Assembly (NCBI GenBank): GCA_030642005.1
Contig: DAOWOP010000031.1
Coordinates: 1-20,719 of the forward strand
Direction of reading: 5' to 3'
Source of the DNA: Planctomycetales bacterium
GTDB lineage: Bacteria > Planctomycetota > Phycisphaerae > SM23-33
Length of the DNA: 20,719 nt
The notes beneath the pieces were generated by a model. That model was not told the DNA's origin. It did not search any database and was given only the letters and a program-made list of their open reading frames with translations. Every line of letters starts with the position of its first letter. The stretch's first letter is position 1. Made by a program: the position numbers and the translations under genes. Shown piece after piece: positions 14,432-20,719 of this stretch.

Positions 14432-17200
14432 TTACTGGCGGCGTGTTTTTTTCTTTGTGCCCTTTGTGGTTGTCTTTTTTCCGTGGGTTATTGCTGCCTG
14501 GGCGGCCGCCAGGCGGGCTACTGGGACTCGGTAGGGTGAACATGAGACGTAGTTCAGGCCTACCATGTGGCAGAACTCTATGCTGGCTGGGTCGCCGCCG
14601 TGCTCGCCGCAGATGCCTAGTTTGAGGTCAGGCCTGGCGGCTCGGCCCTTCTGGACGGCAATACGAACCAGTTCGCCAATGCCGGAGCGGTCCAGCACCT
14701 GGAACGGGTCGTTCTCGTAAATGCCCATTTCCACGTAAGGTTTGAGGAATTTTCCGGCATCGTCCCGGCTGAAGCCGCAGCCCATCTGCGTCAGGTCGTT
14801 TGTGCCGAAACTGAAGAACTCGGCCTCGGTTGCTACCTCGTCGGCGGTCAATGCCCCGCGCGGGACTTCAATCATCGTACCAATCTTAATCTTCGGAGCC
14901 TTTTTGCCCTTGCCCTTCTTTTCCTTCTTAATCTGCTCGATAACGTCCAGGACGATCTGTTTCTGGTTGGCCAGTTCCTTTACGTGCCCGACGAGCGGGA
15001 TCATTATCTCTGCATTTGCGCCTGGAACGGCGTAGGCGGCTTCGACGACCGCGCGGGCCTGCATTGCGGTTATCTCCGGATAGTAGATTCCAAGTCGGCA
15101 GCCGCGATGGCCCAGCATCGGGTTGAATTCGTGCAGGCTTGAGACTCGTTCGGCGATTTTCGCGGGGCTGACGCGCATGGCTTTGGCCATTTCGGCCTGG
15201 CCGGCCTTGTCGTGCGGGAGGAACTCGTGCAGCGGCGGGTCGAGGAAGCGGATCGTCGCGGGCCTGCCCTTGAGGGCTTTGAATATCCCGATGAAATCTT
15301 TCCGCTGCAACGGCAGGAGTTCAGCGATCGCCTGGGTGTACTGCTTCAGCGGCGATTTGAGTTGCTTGGCCAGAGCGGCCTTGGTTTTCCCGTCGGTCTC
15401 GGCGGCGATTTTGTCTCGCAAACTCTTGACCTCTTCAGCCACAAGGATGAACCGGCGGAAACTGACGATGCGGTTGCCTTCGAAGAACATATGCTCGGTT
15501 CGCGTCAGGCCGATGCCTTCAGCGCCGAACTTGACGGCGACCTGCGTATCGTGCGGCGTGTCGGCGTTTGTGCGGACGCCGAGCGTGCGGTACTTGTCGG
15601 CGAGTTTCATTATCGCCGAAAACGCGCCGGACAATTTCGGTTCGACGGAGGCGACCTGGCCGGCGTAGATTGCGCCGATTGAGCCGTTCAGGCTGATCCA
15701 GTCGCCTTCGCGGAGCGTTTTTCCGCCGGCGGTGAGTGTCTTTGCGGCGTAGTTCATCGCCACGTCGCCTGCCCCGGCTACGCAGCACTTTCCCATTCCG
15801 CGAGCGACGACGGCGGCGTGGCTGGTCATTCCGCCCCGGCTGGTGAGGATGCCGCGGGCTGCGTCCATTCCGCCGATGTCTTCGGGCGAGGTTTCGATCC
15901 GGCATAGGATAACCGGCTCGCCCATCTCGGCCTGTATTTCCGCTTCGTGGGCGTTGAAGACGATTTTTCCCGTCGCAGCCCCTGGGCTTGCGGGCAGGCC
16001 TTCGCCGATTTTCCCGGCCGATTTCTCGGCGGCTGGGTCGAACGTCGGATGCAGCAGTTGGTCGAGCGACTTCGGATCGATTCGCAGGACGGCTTCTTTC
16101 TCGCTGATGAGTCCTTCTTTCACCATGTCGATGGCGATCTTGACGGCAGCGGCGGCGGTACGCTTGCCGGAGCGAGTCTGGAGCATGTACAACTTGCCGC
16201 GCTCAATGGTGAACTCGATGTCCTGGATGTCGCGGTAGTGTTTTTCCAGTTGGCTTCGGATTTTCATCAGTTGCCGATAAGACTTTCCGTCCACCCTGGC
16301 GAGCGTGGCGATTGGGTGCGGCGTGCGGATGCCGGCGACGACGTCTTCGCCTTGGGCGTCCATGAGGTATTCGCCGTAGAACTTGTTTTCGCCGGTGGCG
16401 GGGTTTCGCGTGAAGGCGACGCCTGTGCCGCTGGTAGCGCCCATGTTGCCGAAGACCATCGCCTGAACGTTGACGGCGGTGCCGATGAGGCCTCGAATGT
16501 CGTTCAACTGGCGATACTTGATGGCGCGCGGGTTGTTCCATGAGCCGAAGACCGCATCGCACGCTGCGATTAGTTGCTTGCGGGCGTCCTGCGGGAATGT
16601 CTTGCGGGCCTTTTTGTACACCTTCTTATACTCGGCGACGACCGCTTTCAGGCCGGCGACGTCCAGGTCGGTGTCGAGTTTGGCCCTTCGGCGGGTCTTG
16701 ACGGACTGGAGGGCGTGCTCGAAATCGTGGTGTTCCATGCCCAGCACAACGTCGCCGAACATCTGCATGAATCGGCGGTATGCGTCCCAGACGAACCGCT
16801 CGTTGCCGGTCAGGTCGATCATAGCCTGGAGCGTTTCGTCGTTCAGACCTAGGTTCAGGACGGTGTCCATCATTCCGGGCATGGAGACGGCTGCACCGGA
16901 TCGGACCGACACCAGCAGCGGATTTCGCCCGCGCCCGAAGGTCTTGCCGGTGAGTTTTTCGAGTTTCCTGATATTGGCGTCGATTTGCCTGTCGAGTTCC
17001 GGCGGGTACTTTCGGCCTAGTTTATAGAACGCATCGCAGGTTTCGGTCGTGATGGTGAAGCCAGCCGGTACGGGCAGTCCGAGTTTGCACATCTCGGCCA
17101 TGTTCGCGCCCTTGCCGCCGAGCAGTTGCTTCATCGCCGCCTTGCCTTCGGCGCCCTTGCCGCCGAAGAAATATACGTATTTCCTGCTTTTCTTCGCCAT
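14432..17200 (-). CDS. ppdK: Pyruvate, phosphate dikinase
   Basis: A 922-residue cytoplasmic enzyme interconverting pyruvate, ATP and phosphate with PEP, AMP and pyrophosphate. It serves gluconeogenesis or pyrophosphate-linked glycolysis. The N-terminal nucleotide-binding domain begins YFFGGKGAEGKAAMKQLLGG and includes the RNPLLVSVRSGAAVSMPGMM segment. The central swivelling domain has the phospho-accepting His461 in GGMTSHAAVVARGMGKCC. The PEP/pyruvate TIM barrel ends with SFGTNDLTQM and GICGEHGGDP (Cys864). The length is a little above the usual 870-890, partly from a Lys-rich insert (KKEKKGKGKKAPK) and a basic C-terminal tail (GKKTTTKGTKKKTRRQ). The ATG at 17200 has GGGAG upstream, and a good promoter lies at 17263-17291. 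It is encoded upstream of the ATPase-PIN module on the same strand, but 111 bp away. Confidence 0.97.
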   Translation of the reverse strand: MAKKSRKYVYFFGGKGAEGKAAMKQLLGGKGANMAEMCKLGLPVPAGFTITTETCDAFYKLGRKYPPELDRQIDANIRKLEKLTGKTFGRGRNPLLVSVRSGAAVSMPGMMDTVLNLGLNDETLQAMIDLTGNERFVWDAYRRFMQMFGDVVLGMEHHDFEHALQSVKTRRRAKLDTDLDVAGLKAVVAEYKKVYKKARKTFPQDARKQLIAACDAVFGSWNNPRAIKYRQLNDIRGLIGTAVNVQAMVFGNMGATSGTGVAFTRNPATGENKFYGEYLMDAQGEDVVAGIRTPHPIATLARVDGKSYRQLMKIRSQLEKHYRDIQDIEFTIERGKLYMLQTRSGKRTAAAAVKIAIDMVKEGLISEKEAVLRIDPKSLDQLLHPTFDPAAEKSAGKIGEGLPASPGAATGKIVFNAHEAEIQAEMGEPVILCRIETSPEDIGGMDAARGILTSRGGMTSHAAVVARGMGKCCVAGAGDVAMNYAAKTLTAGGKTLREGDWISLNGSIGAIYAGQVASVEPKLSGAFSAIMKLADKYRTLGVRTNADTPHDTQVAVKFGAEGIGLTRTEHMFFEGNRIVSFRRFILVAEEVKSLRDKIAAETDGKTKAALAKQLKSPLKQYTQAIAELLPLQRKDFIGIFKALKGRPATIRFLDPPLHEFLPHDKAGQAEMAKAMRVSPAKIAERVSSLHEFNPMLGHRGCRLGIYYPEITAMQARAVVEAAYAVPGANAEIMIPLVGHVKELANQKQIVLDVIEQIKKEKKGKGKKAPKIKIGTMIEVPRGALTADEVATEAEFFSFGTNDLTQMGCGFSRDDAGKFLKPYVEMGIYENDPFQVLDRSGIGELVRIAVQKGRAARPDLKLGICGEHGGDPASIEFCHMVGLNYVSCSPYRVPVARLAAAQAAITHGKKTTTKGTKKKTRRQ

Positions 17201-17262
17201 TACTGAATTTCTCCCAAATAAAATAATTGGATTGCCTGCATTTTTTTGATAACGGGTGGATG

Positions 17263-17291
17263 AATCTAGTTTCTCTCATCGTCGGTGTCAA
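17263..17291 (-). promoter_or_regulatory. Sigma70-type promoter of ppdK
   Basis: On the minus strand, TTGACA (17291-17286), a 17-bp spacer and TAGATT (17268-17263). The predicted start is near 17256, giving a leader of about 56 bases before the ppdK ATG. Confidence 0.6.
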
Positions 17292-17459
17292 TTGAATTTC
17301 AGTGTGAACGGTCCAATAGCCGCGAACCACACGAACAGGAAAAACAAATATCGGGTAAAAAAAGAAGAAAATCCGCGAAATTCGCAGATCGTGTAAAGTA
17401 TTGTGTGTAAGTTAACGGGAATTCGCCAAAAGATGATTTTGACGTTCGTCGGCACCAAG

Positions 17460-17481
17460 CCCAGCCATTGCAATGGCTGGG
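17460..17481. repeat. REP-like perfect palindrome (CCCAGCCATT family)
   Basis: CCCAGCCATTG followed directly by CAATGGCTGGG is a 22-bp perfect palindrome. It belongs to the same family as 19346-19373 and the MITE hairpin 11972-11991. It lies between the divergently transcribed ppdK and the PEP-CTERM region. Confidence 0.8.
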
Positions 17482-17565
17482 ATTAGAGCATCTGACTCGA
17501 AGAAGCCTCATATTGTCTGAAAAACTTACACAAAATTACTGACACTACCTTGTCGGTTTTCTACC

Positions 17566-17596
17566 TTGACAGAATCGCTATTTGTGATACTATATT
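17566..17596 (+). promoter_or_regulatory. Strong promoter ahead of the tandem RNA motif
   Basis: TTGACA at 17566-17571 is followed after 16 bp by TACTAT (17588-17593), with a TG-rich extension just upstream (TGTGA) and TATATT overlapping. The predicted start is near 17600, just before the first copy of the structured repeat. Confidence 0.55.
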
Positions 17597-17602
17597 GATA
17601 GT

Positions 17603-17705
17603 TGCTCTGGTCCGCTCTGGGAGCGGCGGAGTAATTCTTCAAAGTGAGGGTGTGAGCGAATCTCGCTCACTCGAACACACCTTAGGCCGCACCGGCCAAG
17701 TTCCC
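17603..17705 (+). ncRNA. Structured RNA-like motif, copy 1
   Basis: Possible stems in order: CCGCT/AGCGG closed by CTC/GAG (17604-17631), GGTGTG/CACACC (17649-17691), a nested GAGCGA/TCGCTC with an ATC loop, and GGCC/GGCC (17685-17698). Copy 2, 137 bp downstream, keeps all these stems. It differs mainly in loops, and one A-U pair becomes G-U, as expected of a selected RNA. It starts at the predicted transcription start. No match to a known riboswitch class was recognised. A mobile DNA repeat is the alternative. Confidence 0.5.
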
Positions 17706-17739
17706 AAACCGAAAGTCATAGTCTGTAAAAATTTAACGT

Positions 17740-17867
17740 GCTCCAGCCCGCTAAAGGGAGCGGCGGAGTAGCTGCGTTTCGGCAAGAGCCATGCCGATTC
17801 ACAAGAGAGGGTGTGGGCGAATCTCGCTCACTCAAACACACCTTAGGCCACCACCGGCCAAGTTCCT
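17740..17867 (+). ncRNA. Structured RNA-like motif, copy 2
   Basis: It repeats copy 1: CTCC..CCGCT/AGCGG..GGAG, then GGTGTG/CACACC around GGGCGA/TCGCTC, then GGCC-ACCACC-GGCC and AAGTTCC. It carries an extra hairpin, TCGGC/GCCGA (17778-17797), where copy 1 has only a short linker. The motif ends about 190 bases before the kelch gene ATG, so it lies in that gene's likely 5' leader. No U-rich terminator directly follows. Confidence 0.5.
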
Positions 17868-17894
17868 GACGTTTAGAAGGTTTATTTTTCTGGT

Positions 17895-17917
17895 GGCACA
17901 GGTTTTTAACCTGTGGC
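17895..17917. repeat. Palindromic hairpin CACAGGTT/AACCTGTG
   Basis: CACAGGTT (17897-17904) pairs with AACCTGTG (17908-17915) around TTT, with GG/CC-rich flanks. It lies between RNA copy 2 and the shared PEP-CTERM leader. It could be a REP-like insertion or a leader hairpin. Confidence 0.6.
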
Positions 17918-17925
17918 CCCAAGTA

Positions 17926-18058
17926 GCCCATCGCTCATGGGTTGTTGGGCGCTGATTGAACGGGCCGCTTACCTGTTTCATCAGCCTTGGTTTGGAAGGA
18001 ATCGGCAGCGGGCGTTTCTGCAGTCGGTGATGAATGAAACTTGAAAGGGAGCAGAACG
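17926..18058 (+). promoter_or_regulatory. Conserved 5' leader of the kelch PEP-CTERM gene
   Basis: About 130 bases are alignable with 19248-19430 upstream of the next PEP-CTERM gene. Shared blocks are CGCTCATGGGTTG, GGGCGCTGA, ACCTGTTTCATCAGCCTTGG, GGCAGCGGG and AATGAAACTTGAAAGGGAGC. GTTTCAT can pair with ATGAAAC, which ends four bases before the Shine-Dalgarno. This suggests a cis-acting RNA controlling translation, or a duplicated cassette start. Confidence 0.55.
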
Positions 18059-19216
18059 ATGAAGGCAAAATGGAATGGTTGGGTAGTCGTATTGTCAATA
18101 TTGATTCTCTCCGGATCGGGGCTTGCATCCGGCCTTATCCACACCACGGCAAGCCTGTCGCACGAACGTCTCAATCTTGCCGCTACCACGACAGGTAACA
18201 AAGCAATCTTCGCTGGGGGGTATTCAGCCTCTGGTGGGTTCAGCGACATTGTGGATATCTACGCCGCCGAAACGGGGGTTTGGTCAACCTCTCAACTCTC
18301 GATAGCGAGGAACTCAATCGCCGCAACCAGCGTGGACGGCAAGGCTCTTTTCGCCGGGGGCTACCGCGGCAGCGGACAAAGCATAAGTGTTGTGGACATC
18401 TATGATAGTCAGACGGACTCTTGGTCCACCAGCAACCTCTCGCAGGCGCGGTATAACGGGGCAGCAGCGACAGTGGGGCACCGGGCTTTTTTCGCCGGAG
18501 GTGACCGCGGCGGTGGAGACGTAACTGATATCGTCGATATCTACGACGCCGTCACCGGCCTGTGGTCCACGCAATCTATCTCGCAGGCCCGAAAAAATCT
18601 GAGTGCAACAACTGTCGGCAGCAAGGTCTTTTTCGCTGGCGGTCAAGTGGACGGCAGTACTCTGAGCAACGTTGTGGATATCTACGACGCAGACACGGGG
18701 CAATGGTCCACGACCACATTGTCACAGGCGCGGCACTCACCTGCTGCCACGACGGTAAATAACAAGGCGATCTTTGCCGGAGGATACTCTGGGAGCGAGA
18801 ACAGCAGCAATGTCGTGGACATCTACGATGTTGACACAGGGCAGTGGTCCACTGCCACATTGACAGAGACCCGCTACATCCCGGCTGCTACGTCCTTGGA
18901 TAGCCTCGCGCTGATTGCCGGTGGCAGCGACGGGTATGGTAACAGCGATTATCATGCCAGTATCGACATTTACGACGCCAATACTGGCTTGTGGTCCATA
19001 GACTCGCTTTCGCAGGCGCGGGACAGGTTGGCTTCAACGACAGTAGGCGGCCAAGCGATCTTTGCAGGGGGGTACTGCGGCGGTGGAGTCTACAGTGACG
19101 TTGTTGACATCTACGTCATTCCCGAGCCAGCCACACTGTCACTGCTGGCGCTTGGCGCGGTGGCGTTGTTGAGGCGTAAGCGGAAATCCTGCGGAATTCG
19201 ACGACGCAGAAAGTAA
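18059..19216 (+). CDS. Secreted kelch-type beta-propeller with PEP-CTERM anchor
   Basis: A 385-residue exported protein. A signal peptide of about 24 residues (MKAKWNGWVVVLSILILSGS onward) is followed by seven kelch-like repeats of about 49 residues. Each has the pattern 'AR...AATTVG.KAIFAGG...' then 'VVDIYDA.TG.WST'. This is enough for one complete seven-bladed propeller. The C-terminus is a PEP-CTERM signal: IPEPATLSLLALGAVALLRRKRK plus a basic tail. This tag is recognised by exosortase in known systems, so the protein is expected at the cell surface or in matrix. The ATG at 18059 has AAAGGGAG at 18045-18052. An in-frame TTG at 18041 overlaps that site and is rejected. The repeats are very regular at the nucleotide level. 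The partner is unknown. Confidence 0.88.
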   Translation: MKAKWNGWVVVLSILILSGSGLASGLIHTTASLSHERLNLAATTTGNKAIFAGGYSASGGFSDIVDIYAAETGVWSTSQLSIARNSIAATSVDGKALFAGGYRGSGQSISVVDIYDSQTDSWSTSNLSQARYNGAAATVGHRAFFAGGDRGGGDVTDIVDIYDAVTGLWSTQSISQARKNLSATTVGSKVFFAGGQVDGSTLSNVVDIYDADTGQWSTTTLSQARHSPAATTVNNKAIFAGGYSGSENSSNVVDIYDVDTGQWSTATLTETRYIPAATSLDSLALIAGGSDGYGNSDYHASIDIYDANTGLWSIDSLSQARDRLASTTVGGQAIFAGGYCGGGVYSDVVDIYVIPEPATLSLLALGAVALLRRKRKSCGIRRRRK

Positions 19217-19247
19217 CTTGCCTTTAAGTGAGGACAAGGAGGTTTGC

Positions 19248-19430
19248 AAGCCCAGGCGCTCATGGGTTGGAAGCCCGCCAATTGGCGGATATGGGCGCTG
19301 AGGAATAGGCCGCTCACCTGTTTCATCAGCCTTGGATTGGAAAAGAAGCCCAGCCATTCGAATGGCTGGGCTTGGCAGCGGGATTTTCCCGTTGTTGGTG
19401 AGGAATGAAACTTGAAAGGGAGCGTCAGCG
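19248..19430 (+). promoter_or_regulatory. Conserved 5' leader of the C25-like gene
   Basis: Homologous to the leader at 17926-18058 but longer because two palindromes interrupt it: CCGCCAATTGGCGG (19275-19288) and a 28-bp palindrome (19346-19373). The core blocks and the GTTTCAT/ATGAAAC pairing beside the Shine-Dalgarno (AAAGGGAG, 19415-19422) are kept. No separate promoter was recognised. Confidence 0.55.
19346..19373. repeat. 28-bp perfect palindrome inserted in the leader
   Basis: AAGCCCAGCCATTC is followed directly by GAATGGCTGGGCTT. It belongs to the same family as 17460-17481. The homologous leader at 17926-18058 lacks it, so the boundaries of the insertion can be read from the alignment (TTGGAA...GGCAGCGGG). 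Confidence 0.85.
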
Positions 19431-20642
19431 ATGAAGGTGAAATGGTTTGCGTGTGTGGCAATTCTGGTTTGTAACCCGTTTTTCGCCCTGGTTGCACTGG
19501 CGGCCGAGAACGTCGAGGTGGTTGTTAACAATTCGCTGTACGCCGGCGGCCAGATCACCGTGGGGCTGAACCAGTACCTTCAGAATATCCAGAGTCAGGG
19601 GTATAACCCGATTCTGACGACCACGAACTTCACCGACGCATCGGCGCTGCGTGCGCACTTGGCCAACCGGCATAGCAGCCAGGGATTGGCGGGGGCGGTT
19701 TTCATCGGCGACCTGCCCGTTACGAACTATGAAATTGCCGCGCATGGGTCATGGTCGCACGACGAATTCCCCTGCGACCTGTACTTTCAGGATATAAACG
19801 GCACGTGGGGCGATTCGGACAGCAACGGGAGATACGACAGTCATACCGGAAACGTCGCCCCCGAGATATGGGTCGGCCGGCTGTTAACCCACAAACTGAC
19901 CGGACTTCACACCGGTCGGACGGAGGCGGGGATGCTTAACGCTTACTTCGCTCGAAATAACGCCTATCGGGCCTCGCAGTTGAGCATTTCAAACAACGGT
20001 CTGGCCTATGTCGATGACGACTGGTCCGGTTATTACGCTTCGCTGTGGAGTAACGATATGCGCGCAGCAGTGGGCGGCGCGGTTACCCTCATACAGAACG
20101 GGGCGATCACCGTGGCCACGGATTACAAGAACCGCTTGCAGACAGAATACGAACACGTTTTGCTCTGTGCGCATTCCAATCCGAGTTCGCACCACTTCAA
20201 GATCGGTCCGGACTGGAGCGGCGGAATTGTCTATAACAGCGAACTGGAAGCGGTGGATCCGCAGGTTTTTTTCTACAATCTTTTTGCCTGCTCGAACGCC
20301 GATTACACCGCCGACGGCTACATGGCGGGGGAGTACGTTTTCGGCACCGACATGGGACTTCTGTCCGTCGGTTCGAGCAAGACCGGCAGTATGCTCAATT
20401 TTAACGATTACTTTGGCCCACTCGGAGCGGGAAATATCTTTGGGGAGGCCTGGAAGAACTGGTGGCTGGCTCGCGCGGGCGGGGGCTTCAGCGATTACGA
20501 GAAAGACTGGCATTACGGTATGACCATGATCGGGGACCCGCTTTTGCTTACCCAGGAGTTTATTCCCGAACCGACAACGCTGTCGCTGCTGATGCTCGGA
20601 TTGGTGTTTATTCGCCGGCGCAAGTCCCGAGTGTGTAACTGA
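19431..20642 (+). CDS. C25 (gingipain)-like cysteine peptidase with PEP-CTERM anchor
   Basis: A 403-residue exported protein. A signal peptide of about 24 residues ends ALVALA before AENVEV. The body resembles clan CD, family C25 peptidases. It has an early FIGDLPV strand and a DLYFQDINGTWGD segment with acidic residues and Asn that may bind calcium, followed by APEIWVGRLL. Next come the catalytic dyad candidates His248 in LLCAHSNP and Cys287 in NLFACSNADY, then the conserved YVFGTDMGLLSVGSSKTG. The C-terminus IPEPTTLSLLMLGLVFIRRRKSR is a PEP-CTERM sorting signal. It probably acts outside the cell, on proteins or in processing of surface layers. The ATG at 19431 has AAAGGGAG at 19415-19422. 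Its leader is shared with the upstream kelch gene, implying co-regulation. No exosortase gene is in this window. Confidence 0.82.
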   Translation: MKVKWFACVAILVCNPFFALVALAAENVEVVVNNSLYAGGQITVGLNQYLQNIQSQGYNPILTTTNFTDASALRAHLANRHSSQGLAGAVFIGDLPVTNYEIAAHGSWSHDEFPCDLYFQDINGTWGDSDSNGRYDSHTGNVAPEIWVGRLLTHKLTGLHTGRTEAGMLNAYFARNNAYRASQLSISNNGLAYVDDDWSGYYASLWSNDMRAAVGGAVTLIQNGAITVATDYKNRLQTEYEHVLLCAHSNPSSHHFKIGPDWSGGIVYNSELEAVDPQVFFYNLFACSNADYTADGYMAGEYVFGTDMGLLSVGSSKTGSMLNFNDYFGPLGAGNIFGEAWKNWWLARAGGGFSDYEKDWHYGMTMIGDPLLLTQEFIPEPTTLSLLMLGLVFIRRRKSRVCN

Positions 20643-20673
20643 TTTTTCCGGCGAGATTCGCAATTTTAAGCGG

Positions 20674-20700
20674 TCAGCAATCAGCGGTCAGCAATCAGCC
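20674..20700. repeat. Heptamer TCAGCNN direct array
   Basis: TCAGCAA, TCAGCGG, TCAGCAA and a partial TCAGCC run head to tail just after the C25-like gene. This is the same heptamer family as at 1-90, here without the inverted arm (the window ends soon after). Confidence 0.75.
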
Positions 20701-20719
20701 AAAACACAATAAACAAAGA

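Noticed and set aside
17603..17867. Cobalamin or c-di-GMP riboswitch
   Set aside because: The B12-box-like and GEMM core sequences I know are not present, so I left the class unassigned.

Overview
The window most likely comes from a planctomycete, probably class Phycisphaerae, and may be from a metagenome assembly. Two proteins end in PEP-CTERM sorting tags. A BlaI/BlaR1-type pair carries a very large extracytoplasmic region and HEAT repeats, and Thr-Gln-Pro linkers are present. The DNA is GC-rich and full of small dispersed palindromes. This placement is inference from gene content; no rRNA or tRNA gene was seen.

Layout. 1-3059: a heptamer-repeat hairpin, a PQQ-type propeller lipoprotein and purH. 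3143-7514: a BlaI/MecI-type repressor under a promoter with two palindromic operator candidates, overlapping by 4 bp a 1298-residue M56 (BlaR1-like) membrane peptidase. Two palindromic repeat units sit in frame inside that peptidase gene. 7472-9615 (minus): a UroD/MtaA-like protein and an XRE-S24 (CI/LexA-like) repressor. The repressor faces a 61-residue gene across a compact divergent promoter. 10006-11362: an orphaned restriction-modification pair, with an intact DNA methylase and a frameshifted PD-(D/E)xK endonuclease convergent to it. 11363-12631: a gene-free repeat nest holding an IS3 orfA stump, a 244-bp MITE-like element with matching 5-bp flanks, a strong hairpin and a second palindrome-ended repeat. 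12632-14320 (minus): a coupled two-gene module of DUF3696-type AAA ATPase and PIN-like nuclease, a candidate defence system. 14432-17200 (minus): pyruvate phosphate dikinase. 17566-20642: a strong promoter, two tandem copies of a structured RNA-like motif, then two exported PEP-CTERM proteins (a kelch propeller and a C25-like cysteine peptidase) with homologous 5' leaders.

How the parts fit. purH and ppdK are core metabolism. Between the S24 repressor and ppdK lies an accessory island with R-M remains, transposon debris and the ATPase-PIN module. The strongest candidates for something undescribed are the tandem structured RNA at 17603-17867, the shared PEP-CTERM leader, the ATPase-PIN operon, and the M56 receptor with a triplicated sensor region.
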